Assembly: GCA_018434685.1 (NCBI GenBank)
Contig: JAHDOV010000004.1
Coordinates: 1 to 64,000 of the forward strand
From: Deltaproteobacteria bacterium
GTDB lineage: Bacteria; Desulfobacterota; Desulfomonilia; UBA1062
DNA length: 64,000 nucleotides
Reading direction: 5' to 3'
Positions 17,067 through 25,455 of the stretch are shown here, piece by piece. Position 1 is the first letter of the stretch; each line of letters opens with the position of its first letter. The notes under the pieces are model-generated. The model made no database searches, was not told where the DNA came from, and saw nothing but the letters and a program-made list of their open reading frames with translations. The position numbers and the translations under genes are program-made.

Positions 17067-17873
17067 CTAGCGGGTCTCCCCGGGTAAGACGAGCCGGTTC
17101 ATCTTGCCGCTGACAAAGCCTTCCAGGTCGAGGGTGACAAAGACGAAGCCGAGATCCATGAGCGCAGCAACGATGTCTTTTTTATACTTCAGGGCCTTTT
17201 CAGGATTTTCCAGCTCGATCACTGCCATGTCGTACGGGAAGGACCTGAGCCTGAACCTGGTAAAACCGAGTTTCCTCAGGTATGCTTCTGCCGCCTCGAC
17301 CCTCCACAGCTGCTCCTTGGTGAGGCTCATGCCGTAGGGGAACCGAGAGCAGAGGCATACGGTATTGGGTTTCTCCCAGTTGGGAAGCCCCAGTTCCCTG
17401 GCATAGCGCCTGATGCTGCTTTTGGTAATGCGATAATCTACAAAGGGCTGCCAGATATCGTCCTCCAGGGAAGCCCTCATTCCCGGCCGGTAATCATTGA
17501 GGTCGGAAAAATTCATGCCGTCGGCAACAGTCTCGAAGCCGTGCTCGGTGGCCCACTGCAGGGCCTTGTCGTTCCTCAGCTTCCTGCAGAGATAGCACCT
17601 CTCCGGCGGGTTTTCGGCAAAATGCCCGATCTGTTCGATCTCGTCGATCGGCAGCACGACCCGGGTAATGCCCAGAAACTCGGCCATGATCTGTGCCTGT
17701 TCGATCTCGTGGCGGGGGATGATGGGCGAATCAAAGGTGACAGCGGTCGCGTCCTCGCCGAGAACCTCATTGGCGATCCGTGCCAGCAGCGAACTGTCGA
17801 GGCCCCCGGAGAACAGAACGAGCACCCGCTTCTTGAGCCTCATGGCCTCTCTGAGCTTTTCTATCTTACGCAT
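17067..17873 (-). CDS. larE: LarE, sulfur transferase for nickel-pincer cofactor
   Basis: LarE adenylates the carboxylates of the pyridinium dicarboxylate nucleotide made by LarB and transfers sulfur to them, giving the thiolated precursor of the nickel-pincer nucleotide. The 268-residue chain starts with the PP-loop SGGLDSS and shows GMNFSDLNDYRPGMRA, RCYLCRKL and VCLCSRFPYG. The second cysteine of CLC is at the position of the sacrificial cysteine of the single-cysteine enzymes; the extra cysteine beside it could mean an iron-sulfur-assisted, catalytic type instead. The ATG at 17873 overlaps the larB stop by 8 bases, so the two are translationally coupled. Confidence 0.9.
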   Translation of the reverse strand: MRKIEKLREAMRLKKRVLVLFSGGLDSSLLARIANEVLGEDATAVTFDSPIIPRHEIEQAQIMAEFLGITRVVLPIDEIEQIGHFAENPPERCYLCRKLRNDKALQWATEHGFETVADGMNFSDLNDYRPGMRASLEDDIWQPFVDYRITKSSIRRYARELGLPNWEKPNTVCLCSRFPYGMSLTKEQLWRVEAAEAYLRKLGFTRFRLRSFPYDMAVIELENPEKALKYKKDIVAALMDLGFVFVTLDLEGFVSGKMNRLVLPGETR

Positions 17874-18624
17874 CACGGTTTCTCTGTATGGCCCTGAGCA
17901 TCCTCACCGCTGCAGCGGCTGCACCGACGCTGTTGCCGATGTTGAGCACGAGCAGACCCGGTACGCAGCTCTGGAGCATGGTCATGAGCGCTGTCTCGCC
18001 GTTGCCGCCGTGACCGTACCCGATGGGGGTGGGCACCGCGATGATGGGCTTGTCGGTCAGCGACGCCGTCATGGTGGGCAAGATGCCGTCCATACCGGCA
18101 AAGATTACGAGGACATCCGCATCGCTGGTCTGCTTGATGCTCAGAAACGGCCGGTGCATGCCCGAGGCGCCGAAGTCAAAGGCCCTGATCACCGTTGCCC
18201 CGATCTCTTCCAGCAGGAGGGCACACTCTTTCGCATAGGGGGTGTCTGCCGTTCCGGCCGTGATAATGCCGACCGTTCCCAGTTGTTCACGGGCTTGGCT
18301 GCCGCGCTTGAGAATGAGGAGGTTCCCTCCTCTATCCATCCGGGCATCCGGGAACTTTTCGCTGAGCGTCTTTTCCATCTCCCCATCCGCGAGAGAGACA
18401 AAGGCCCGAGAGTGTTTATCGAGGAAGTTTCCCACGATATCCACGACCTGCTCCATGGTCTTCCCCTGAGCAAAGATCACCTCGGGAAAGCCGGTCCTCT
18501 TCTGCCGGTGCAGGTCCAGGAGGAAATCATCCCCCTGTTCATAGAGGATCTTGAGGATCTTCTCCTCAGCCTCTTCCTGGGTGAGTTCACCCCTCTTGTA
18601 CGCATCGAGCAGGTTTTTGATCAT
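17866..18624 (-). CDS. larB: LarB, pyridinium dicarboxylate synthase
   Basis: LarB carboxylates and hydrolyses nicotinic acid adenine dinucleotide to start nickel-pincer nucleotide synthesis. This 252-residue protein has the family's PurE-like C-terminal half: VGIITAGTADTPYAKE, VIRAFDFGASGMHR, VLVIFAGMDGILPTMTASLT (key part AGMDGILPT) and PTPIGYGHGGNGETAL. The N-terminus (LLDAYKRGELTQEEAEEKIL) is the usual helical arm. It stands between larC and larE, 45 bases after the larC stop, in normal order. Confidence 0.92.
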   Translation of the reverse strand: MIKNLLDAYKRGELTQEEAEEKILKILYEQGDDFLLDLHRQKRTGFPEVIFAQGKTMEQVVDIVGNFLDKHSRAFVSLADGEMEKTLSEKFPDARMDRGGNLLILKRGSQAREQLGTVGIITAGTADTPYAKECALLLEEIGATVIRAFDFGASGMHRPFLSIKQTSDADVLVIFAGMDGILPTMTASLTDKPIIAVPTPIGYGHGGNGETALMTMLQSCVPGLLVLNIGNSVGAAAAAVRMLRAIQRNRDA

Positions 18625-18669
18625 ACAACCTCCTTGAGTGATCCCGGGGCCGCTTTTTGTTCCTGCCTC

Positions 18670-19851
18670 TCAGGAGTCACGGCCGGTCTCCTCCTGCCCC
18701 ATCACCCGGTCCACCTCTGCCCTGACTTCGGACACCGGGATACCCAGTGCAAGGGAGATCTCGTGCAGGTCACGGTACTCAGCCTTGCAGCGTTTCCTGC
18801 CTGCAGGAGAGACGACCTCCTTTATGGCCACCTTGCCATACTTCGTCTCCACGGTAAATTCTCTTCTCTCGAGCACTCTCCGGCTCAGCGCATAGTAGCG
18901 CGCCCCGATGGACGTCGTGTGCTCGAGCACCGCAGACACGACCGTGTCCAGGGATTCCGAGGAGCAGACAGCCTTGATCCCGACCCCGGGCCTTCCCTTC
19001 TTCATGATCCGGGGCGTCATGCTCACATCGAGGGCGCCTGCCGCGAAGATCCTCTGCGTTGCGGCCTCCCACTCCTCGGGAGACATGTCGTCCACATCCG
19101 CCTCCACCATGTAGCAGGTTTGGCCTGTCTCATCCGGTCGGACCTCGCACAGGATAGACCTGCACAGGTTCGGCCAGCCGTCGATCTGCCGGTCGCCGCA
19201 GCCGTAGCCCACTGCCCGTACCACGACATCCGACGGAGGAGCGGCCTTCTCAGCCAGGGCACGGATCACTGCCGCGCCCGTGGGGGTTGTGAGCTCGGCA
19301 CCAATGCCTGTGAACCTTACCGTGCACCCCTCCAGGAGCTTCACGGTGGCTGGTGCAGGAACCGGGATGGTTCCATGCCTGGATTTCGTCGTTCCCGTAC
19401 CGAGCGGAACCGCTCGAGCATAGAGGGCATCGACCTTGAGCCAGTCGAGCGCTGCCGCAATGCCGACGATATCGAGGATCGAGTCTGTTGCCCCGACCTC
19501 GTGAAAGTGCACCTCGTCCACCGGCACGCCGTGGACTGCCGCCTCTGCCTGGGCGAGCACCGTAAAGATCTTCACCGCGGTTTTTCTGACCGCCACCGGC
19601 AGTCTCTCGAGAAGCTCCTCCCTGATCTGCATAAACGTCCGGTGAGAGTGATCATGCCCGATCTCAAACCTGAGGTCGAGAGACTCGATCCCATTGACGA
19701 GCCTGCTCGAGGTGTGAATGGCAAAACTCCCGACCGGCATGAACCGGTAGATCTCCTCAAGATGCGCCAGGGGGCATCCGAGGTGAATGAGACTGCCCAG
19801 GAGCATGTCTCCACTGATGCCGCCGATGGGATCGATGATCATGATATTCAT
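18670..19851 (-). CDS. larC: LarC, nickel insertion protein
   Basis: LarC inserts nickel into the dithiolated nucleotide using CTP, finishing the cofactor used by LarA-type racemases and epimerases. The 393-residue chain has the family hallmarks: MIIDPIGGISGDMLLGSLI (key part GGISGDM), VDEVHFHEVGATDSILDIVG (key part HFHEVGATDSI), VPVPAPAT and TPTGAAVIRALA. The N-terminal LarC1 and C-terminal LarC2 parts are fused in one frame, so no programmed frameshift is needed as occurs in some Lactobacillus. ATG 19851 begins the conserved N-terminus; further upstream codons show no similarity. It leads the lar run. Confidence 0.92.
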   Translation of the reverse strand: MNIMIIDPIGGISGDMLLGSLIHLGCPLAHLEEIYRFMPVGSFAIHTSSRLVNGIESLDLRFEIGHDHSHRTFMQIREELLERLPVAVRKTAVKIFTVLAQAEAAVHGVPVDEVHFHEVGATDSILDIVGIAAALDWLKVDALYARAVPLGTGTTKSRHGTIPVPAPATVKLLEGCTVRFTGIGAELTTPTGAAVIRALAEKAAPPSDVVVRAVGYGCGDRQIDGWPNLCRSILCEVRPDETGQTCYMVEADVDDMSPEEWEAATQRIFAAGALDVSMTPRIMKKGRPGVGIKAVCSSESLDTVVSAVLEHTTSIGARYYALSRRVLERREFTVETKYGKVAIKEVVSPAGRKRCKAEYRDLHEISLALGIPVSEVRAEVDRVMGQEETGRDS

Positions 19852-20176
19852 ACCTGCACTCCCAAAAAGACCTTGTCTGCCTTCGATATATTCCCCCCGG
19901 GTGGGCCGGGAAAGACAATGCCGGTGCACATAACGACACAATGTATCATACCGGAGGCCCTTTCATATAGAACATAATAGAAACTTCCCCCGGTATCAAC
20001 AGGCTGCACACGACAACCACCGCGGTCTGGACACACCGGGCCGGCATGGTTCATTCGTCAGCACCATAGCTTGAAAAAATGGCGAATGCTATGAAAGTAC
20101 TGGTCCTTCAACCGCCAGGGGTGTATTATTCCCCCGGCGTATCAGATTGTCATAAACTGAACAAAGGGGGGAGCAT
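19852..20176. other. Divergent intergenic region larC / nitroreductase
   Basis: This 325-base region separates two divergent transcripts and should hold both promoters. The plus-strand gene has a GGGGGG ribosome site just before its ATG. I see no gene, RNA or clear operator. Confidence 0.5.
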
Positions 20177-20731
20177 ATGGAGCTTACCGAAGCGATTCTC
20201 ACGAGACGCAGCGTTAGGAAGTTTACCGATTATTCCGTCACCGACACAGAGATAACCGAGATGATCGAAGCGGCCAGGTGGGCGCCTTCCTGGGCAAACA
20301 CCCAGGTCTGGGAGTTTGTCGTCGTCAGGGACAAAGCCCTCATCGAGCAGGTGACAGGAACCTATGTGGACAAGAATCCTGCCACCAGGTGCTCGCTCGG
20401 CGCATCTGCACTGATCGTCGCCTGTGCAAAGACCGGGGTCTCGGGATGCTACGGCGGAAAGGATGTAACCAAACTGCCGAACTGGTTCATGTTCGACCTG
20501 GGCATGGCAGTGCAGAACCTCTGTCTCAAGGCGCATGAGCTGGGCCTCGGTACCGTTGTCGTGGGGCTCATGAATCATGAGGCGTGCAGGAAGGTCCTCT
20601 CGGTGCCCGATGGTTATGAGGTCGTCTGCGTACTTCCCGTGGGCAAACCGTTTGCCGCGGCCAAGACCGGGCCACCGAGAAAAGAGCCTGAGAATTTCGT
20701 CCATCTCAATACCTTCGGCACACCACGCTGA
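20177..20731 (+). CDS. Nitroreductase-family FMN enzyme
   Basis: This 184-residue protein is a small nitroreductase-family flavoenzyme. It opens with the FMN-binding ILTRRSVRKFTDYSVTD (key part RRSVRKF), then AARWAPSWANTQVWEF, the pattern that stacks on the flavin, and LCLKAHELGLGTVVVGLM (key part ELGLGTVVVG). Such enzymes reduce nitro groups, quinones or other acceptors with NAD(P)H. The ligand is not predictable. It stands 30 bases before the enoyl-CoA hydratase-like gene on the same strand. Confidence 0.87.
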   Translation: MELTEAILTRRSVRKFTDYSVTDTEITEMIEAARWAPSWANTQVWEFVVVRDKALIEQVTGTYVDKNPATRCSLGASALIVACAKTGVSGCYGGKDVTKLPNWFMFDLGMAVQNLCLKAHELGLGTVVVGLMNHEACRKVLSVPDGYEVVCVLPVGKPFAAAKTGPPRKEPENFVHLNTFGTPR

Positions 20732-20761
20732 GAACGGCAACGCGCCGTAACGGGTATTCAT

Positions 20762-21577
20762 ATGAAAGACTACGGAATTCGACTCGAGCGTTCCGGGCAC
20801 ATTGCCGTCGTCACCCTTGACCGGCCCGAGAGGCGCAACGCCTTCGACGAGCACATGTGGGACTGCCTTACCCGGGTAATAGCCGAACTGAAGGAGCATC
20901 TCCCCAGGGTCGTCGTCATCACCGGCGCCGGAGAGAGGGCCTTTTGTGCAGGCTTCGACGTCAACCCGGACAACCCCCAGGTCGCCCAGCTCGCCGGTGC
21001 GCTGGAGAACCACGACAAAGGGCCGGTCCAGGCGCTCATCGACCGGGTGAGAACCACCACCGACTCGCTGGTGTTTCTGCCAGTGCCGGTCATTGCTGCC
21101 ATAAACGGCCTTGCCTACGGAGGAGGTGCCGAGATAGCCATCCGGTGTGATCTGCGGGTCATGGACCCTCATGCCGTCATCAGCTTTTCCGAGGTCCGTC
21201 TCGGCCTCATGCCGGATTATGGCGGAGGAGTTGGGCTGACCCGTCTCGTGGGCCCGGCACGGGCGGCCGACCTGATCCTGACCGCCAGGAAACTCGATGC
21301 ACGAGAGGCCCTTGCTCTCGGCGTCGTCAGCCGCATGAGCGAACCGGGTCATGCCCTGGATGAGGCGCTGTCCCTGGCGGAGAGCATCGCTCAAAACGGC
21401 CCGCGTGCAGTGCGCCACGCCCTGAGGGTGATCCGGAAAACACCTGATCTCAGCTACAGGGAGGCCCTGGAACTGGAATCAAAAGAGGCGGTTGATCTCA
21501 TCGCAAGCGGCGAGTGCGTCCACGGCATCGCGGCATTCCTCACAAAAGAAACTCCCGTGTTTCCCGAGCCGGAATAG
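20762..21577 (+). CDS. Enoyl-CoA hydratase/isomerase family protein
   Basis: This 271-residue protein is a crotonase-fold enzyme acting on acyl-CoA thioesters. The two oxyanion-hole segments are visible as RAFCAGFDV and INGLAYGGGAEIAIRCDLRV (key part GLAYGGGAEIA). In the classical hydratase the second catalytic glutamate lies near LGLIPxxGG; here the text is LGLMPDYGGG, so an aspartate stands there and the reaction may differ (isomerase, dehydratase or hydrolase). The start at 20762 has only a weak ribosome site. It follows the nitroreductase gene and may be co-transcribed. Confidence 0.85.
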   Translation: MKDYGIRLERSGHIAVVTLDRPERRNAFDEHMWDCLTRVIAELKEHLPRVVVITGAGERAFCAGFDVNPDNPQVAQLAGALENHDKGPVQALIDRVRTTTDSLVFLPVPVIAAINGLAYGGGAEIAIRCDLRVMDPHAVISFSEVRLGLMPDYGGGVGLTRLVGPARAADLILTARKLDAREALALGVVSRMSEPGHALDEALSLAESIAQNGPRAVRHALRVIRKTPDLSYREALELESKEAVDLIASGECVHGIAAFLTKETPVFPEPE

Positions 21578-21729
21578 GGATCTGCCACAGGAACCGGGGG
21601 CTGGACACCCGGGAGAGAAAACAGATTATCTTCCGAACTGCACGTTTAGAAGGCCGGGATCGGGCATTACGGCCCGACACCGGTCATTTCCTGCTTCATC
21701 AGGTGTGCGGACCGGGGCCGGGCCGAGAA

Positions 21730-22767
21730 TTATCTCTTGACTTGCTTCTTTAAGAGCTCCCAATATTTTTCATACAGGGACAGCGCCTCGTGCACATCGG
21801 TCTGGAACTCACCCCGGACCAGGTCATTCGGCTGGGGATACACCGTGGCGAGGGTCTGCATCTTCTCGTCGAGCATGTCCGTTGCCGACTGATTCGCCGA
21901 GGCACAGCCGGTATACTCACCGTTGGTTTTGGCTATCCCGGGTTTCATCATGAAATCCATGAAGCGGTGCGCATTCTCGATGTTTGTCGCACCCCGGGGA
22001 ATGACAATGCTGTCGACCCAGAACAGCGCTCCTTCCTTCGGGTAGACATACTTTATGTCCGGAGATTTCTCGTTTGCAATGAAGACCTCGCTTCCCCAGA
22101 TGAGGCCGATGTCCACCTCATCGTTCAAGAAAAACTCGCCCGGAGATTCAGAATCGATTACCTTGACGTTCGGCATGAGCTTCTGGAGTTTTTCATAGGC
22201 CAGCCGAATATGCTCGGGATCGGTATCGTTTCCCGAGTAGCCAAGGGAGCGAAGGGCCATGCCGAACACCTCGCGCACATCATCCATGAGGAACACCCTG
22301 CCCTTGAATGAAGGATTCCACAGGTCGTTCCAGCTGGTGATACTCGCTGCGTTCACATGCCTGGCGTTCACCCCGATGGCAGTCGATCCCCACATATAGG
22401 GGACGCTGTAGGTGTTGTTCCGGTCATAGTCCTTGTTGAGCAGCGCCTTGTTCATATGCACCAGGTTGGGCAGTCTGGCATGGTCCAGCGACTGCAGCAT
22501 GCCGAGGTGACTCATTCTGTCCAGGTAGTAGGTAGATGGGAATGCCACATCGTACCCGCTCTGCGGGGTGCTCTTGAGTCTGTCAAACATCTGTTCGTTG
22601 CTGTCATACGTATCGAGAGTGACCTTGATCCCGGTCTGCTGTTCAAACTGGGCAATGACCCCCGGGTCGATATAGTCCGACCAGTTGTAGATTTTCAGCT
22701 CCTGCTGAGCCGCGGGAAGAGACAGTGGAACCACCACGAGTAACGCAACACAAAACCACTTCTTCAT
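21730..22767 (-). CDS. Spermidine/putrescine-type ABC substrate-binding protein
   Basis: This 345-residue protein is a periplasmic binding protein of the PotD/PotF type: signal peptide (FCVALLVVVPLSLPAA), then KIYNWSDYIDPGVIAQFEQQTG (key part NWSDYIDP), SGYDVAFPSTYYLDRM (key part YDVAFPS), VPYMWGSTAIGVN and IPRGATNIENAHRFMDFM (key part ENAHRFMDF). It should capture polyamines for an ABC importer. The start at 22767 follows AAGGAG. No permease or ATPase gene is next to it here, so it is an orphan in this window. Confidence 0.88.
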   Translation of the reverse strand: MKKWFCVALLVVVPLSLPAAQQELKIYNWSDYIDPGVIAQFEQQTGIKVTLDTYDSNEQMFDRLKSTPQSGYDVAFPSTYYLDRMSHLGMLQSLDHARLPNLVHMNKALLNKDYDRNNTYSVPYMWGSTAIGVNARHVNAASITSWNDLWNPSFKGRVFLMDDVREVFGMALRSLGYSGNDTDPEHIRLAYEKLQKLMPNVKVIDSESPGEFFLNDEVDIGLIWGSEVFIANEKSPDIKYVYPKEGALFWVDSIVIPRGATNIENAHRFMDFMMKPGIAKTNGEYTGCASANQSATDMLDEKMQTLATVYPQPNDLVRGEFQTDVHEALSLYEKYWELLKKQVKR

Positions 22768-23106
22768 ACACAATGCTCCTTTCTTTCCAAGATGTCTGCC
22801 TGCCGCACCAGAGCCTCTTTGAGCTCCCAGCGGTCTGCTGTTCATGGGTTGTGCCTTTCCCTTCTTCGTCCCTCTCCGGATAAAACTTGATACGCCGCGG
22901 GCAAAAATCACCCTGAGCACTTGATTTACCCGTTCTGGCTTTTATACTGAAAAAGATCATACAGTTTGTGCACAGTTATTGTGATGACGGTACCTGCACG
23001 TTTTTTATATTTCGCCATTCAATCAGCTGGTTGTCGATGTGTTGTCAGGCATACATACGAAGACATCGATAAGCAGTTTGAAGCATGCGTCATCGAGGAG
23101 GACCGT
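22768..23106. other. Divergent intergenic region
   Basis: This 339-base region lies between the binding-protein gene and the plus-strand nitroreductase-like gene. It includes the plus-strand promoter described at 22921-22948 and the GAGGAGG ribosome site before 23107. A plus-strand frame is open from 22966, but its upstream part lacks a ribosome site and reads unlike protein. Confidence 0.5.
22921..22948 (+). promoter_or_regulatory. Putative sigma-70 promoter
   Basis: TTGATT, a 16-base spacer and TATACT, in good agreement with the -35/-10 pattern. It would give the gene at 23107 a leader of about 150 bases. Predicted by eye only. Confidence 0.4.
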
Positions 23107-24396
23107 ATGAACGATCTGTCCCCTGGTTTTCAGGACATGCTGGAATTCAGCCTCATCGAAGCGCTCATAGGACGCCGCTCCCGTCGCTTCTTCATGGGTG
23201 CGATGATTCCTGATGGCGTGTTTGCCTACACCTCGCACCACAAGTCCGTGCCCCTGACCGACACCGAGAAGATGCTGGTGGTGTCTGCCTGCGGCGGAAG
23301 CACCTCATGGCACCACATGATCTACCGTGCGCAACGCTATGCCCCTCACCTTTCCAATTATTCAGGGTCTGCCGGAGGTCGGGTATTCCCTTCAGCAGCC
23401 GGATTTCACACCAGCCAGACGTTTTTCACCGATGACGAGGGCGTGTACGTTCTGGACATGCGCGACGCGCAGGCATATTCAGAGCGGGCAGGCGACGGAT
23501 CGTTCAACATCGAGGGCTTTGTGGACTCTGTCAGGAAGCGGGTACGCACGCTCCAGAGCGGTCGTCTGAAGATCCCTGCAGAGGTCCCGTTTACCGAGGC
23601 GCACAACACGTGGGTGTTCAACAAGCCTTCGACGCTGGTGGTAATCCCGGTCGGTGATCTCTCGCAGCACGTGCTGCTCAATCTCTGCTACATGCTGGTC
23701 AACGGCCTCGTACTCTACGACGACATCAACCGGCGCGCCATCCCGGGTATCGAAAAGTTCAGGAGCATAGTCGATATAGCGAATGTCTGGCCTCTCACCT
23801 TCGTGGAGCAGTGGTCGCTTTCAGAACTGAGTGTCGAACTGGGCACAAGCTGTTATGCCGGGACACTGATGCTCCAGGCCATGGGGCTTGGAGGATGGAT
23901 GTTCAACGGCGTGGATCCGTTCGCCACGCTCGGCGCAAGCAGCGACCCCGGCGTGCCGGGGCTCTGTTTCCGGTATGACCGTGAGGAACACTGGCCCTAT
24001 CCGAATCCCACCGGCCTGGAGGGGGTGATGGAGGGCTACTGCCCTCCTCACTACCCGGATATGCGCTATGCCGTCGACGCGGTGTGCGAGCGCAAGTTCG
24101 GACCTGGCGGCCCGTTTCACCCCCAAACGCCCGGTCCCTGGAAGGACAGCGCAGCAGTTCGATCGGCCGCACAGGTCCACGACGAAACGTTCAGGGCCTG
24201 CGTGGCGCTCCAGGCCCAGTACGTTTTCGACACCTTCGGCAAGTTCCCCGGCACGGTCCCTACCATGTTCCTCACCATGTATCTGCAGGCGCATCACCTC
24301 GACCTGGACTTCTACGATGCCTTTTACAGGCCCGGCGCATACCTCAAGACGCACGCAAAACACATGGAACGGTGGCACCTGGGGGATTTGCTCTGA
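23107..24396 (+). CDS. Large nitroreductase-like protein of unknown function
   Basis: This 429-residue protein is not one I can name. Its beginning (LIEALIGRRSRRFFMGAMIPDG) and middle (TLMLQAMGLGGWMFNGVDP, key part AMGLGGWMF) resemble the FMN-binding arginine and the GLG helix of nitroreductase-fold enzymes, but it is about twice the usual length, with a long C-terminus rich in aromatic and histidine residues (HHLDLDFYDAFYRPGAY). No signal peptide is seen from the chosen start. ATG 23107 follows GAGGAGG. The fold assignment is inference; the gene is surely real given its length and normal codon pattern. Confidence 0.6.
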   Translation: MNDLSPGFQDMLEFSLIEALIGRRSRRFFMGAMIPDGVFAYTSHHKSVPLTDTEKMLVVSACGGSTSWHHMIYRAQRYAPHLSNYSGSAGGRVFPSAAGFHTSQTFFTDDEGVYVLDMRDAQAYSERAGDGSFNIEGFVDSVRKRVRTLQSGRLKIPAEVPFTEAHNTWVFNKPSTLVVIPVGDLSQHVLLNLCYMLVNGLVLYDDINRRAIPGIEKFRSIVDIANVWPLTFVEQWSLSELSVELGTSCYAGTLMLQAMGLGGWMFNGVDPFATLGASSDPGVPGLCFRYDREEHWPYPNPTGLEGVMEGYCPPHYPDMRYAVDAVCERKFGPGGPFHPQTPGPWKDSAAVRSAAQVHDETFRACVALQAQYVFDTFGKFPGTVPTMFLTMYLQAHHLDLDFYDAFYRPGAYLKTHAKHMERWHLGDLL

Positions 24397-24514
24397 GTTT
24401 CGGGCTGAAAACCGGACACGCCCGGACAGCGGATGAACTGGAACATGCCCGAGGGCCGCAGCCCTCAGACATGATAGAGAACAGATTGCCGTGAAAAACA
24501 AAGGAGGGGTACAC

Positions 24515-25018
24515 ATGAAAACGAGGTCGATCATCCTTATGGGGAGCCTGGTCCTGTCACTCATGATCATTATCCCTGCTGCCGGCGTGGGCTCAGAAGA
24601 ATACGGCGCTCTCAAGGCCATCAAGTCTGTCAACGCAGTCTTTGATTTCCGGACAGCAAATCCAAAGAGTGCCGTGGTTTACCTTGATCTGATCCGGCAG
24701 ACATTCAAGGATCCAAACATCCGCAGCGTCACAGACTATCCCGAATTCGTGGTCATCTTCATGGGGCCGGCCGTGAAGCTCATTTCAACGCAGACAGAAG
24801 ATTTTACCCCGGAAGAAAAAGAATCGCTGAGCAAGATAGCGAGTATCATCAGCGACATGGAAAAAGATGGCATAAAGCTCGAGATATGCGTGTTTGCAGC
24901 ACACGCATCGGGGGTCGACCCCGCCACCATCCTGCCGGAGATAAAACAGGTGGGCAATGGCTGGATATCCCTGATCGGCTATGAGGCCGTCGGGTATTCG
25001 CTGGTCCCGGTGTACTAG
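24515..25018 (+). CDS. Exported DsrE-like protein
   Basis: This 167-residue protein has a signal peptide (IILMGSLVLSLMIIIPAAGVG) and a DsrE/DsrF-type core: SVNAVFDFRTANPKSAVVYLDLI (key part AVFDFRTANP), FVVIFMGPAVKLIS, a helix IASIISDMEKDGIKLEICVFAAHASG (key part GIKLEICVFAA) and WISLIGYEAVGYSLVPVY. The single cysteine in LEICVFA is at the site used for sulfur transfer in cytosolic relatives; here the protein would act in the periplasm. ATG 24515 has AAAGGAGGGG before it. It lies 118 bases after the nitroreductase-like gene. Confidence 0.75.
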   Translation: MKTRSIILMGSLVLSLMIIIPAAGVGSEEYGALKAIKSVNAVFDFRTANPKSAVVYLDLIRQTFKDPNIRSVTDYPEFVVIFMGPAVKLISTQTEDFTPEEKESLSKIASIISDMEKDGIKLEICVFAAHASGVDPATILPEIKQVGNGWISLIGYEAVGYSLVPVY

Positions 25019-25314
25019 CGCCAGGGGGCCAGGGTCGGGCCTTATTCCGGGTGGATTTATTCCTGCGAGCCTCGCAATCCTGGGTTGAACACGTTTTCCT
25101 TAATTACGGCCGGCTTGTACTCCGCTCGCCTTTAGATGGCGTGCCGTGCGCAGCTCAAAGGACGAGGCAGGGGGGGGGAATCGCCTCCTGCCTCGTGCCC
25201 ATCCTGGTCGCTCCTGCGTAGGCTCCCCTACGCTCGCTGACGCGGACGTCCTGTCCGCTCTTCAGCCGCCGGCTGCGCTCGCTCCGCTTCGATTCCCCTG
25301 CATTAAACAACAAA
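25019..25314. other. GC-rich intergenic stretch with hairpin
   Basis: About 300 bases without a gene between the DsrE-like gene and the tRNA terminator. At 25162-25196 a 10-base inverted repeat (ACGAGGCAGG / CCTGCCTCGT) flanks a G-run, giving a stable stem. The rest is GC-rich, with cgctcgct-type repeats. It could hold the terminator of the plus-strand gene; no T-run is seen. Confidence 0.45.
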
Positions 25315-25349
25315 GGGCCTGAACGCACTAGGCGTTCAGGCCCTTTTTA
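25315..25349 (-). terminator. Bidirectional intrinsic terminator after tRNA-Ala
   Basis: A perfect 12-base stem (GGGCCTGAACGC, loop of five, GCGTTCAGGCCC) is followed on the plus strand by TTTTTAT and on the minus strand by TTTGTTGTTT. It lies just downstream of the minus-strand tRNA-Ala and should end the coaX-to-tRNA transcript; it can also stop plus-strand transcription. Confidence 0.85.
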
Positions 25350-25354
25350 TCTGA

Positions 25355-25427
<73 letters not shown>

Positions 25428-25455
25428 ATAAAGAAGACACCGTACTTCTACAAGA

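Noticed and set aside
17668-19977. A 769-codon plus-strand open frame
   Set aside because: It lies opposite larE, larB and larC, which have clear family motifs; the antisense text is proline/histidine/arginine-rich with no domain, a product of GC-rich codons.
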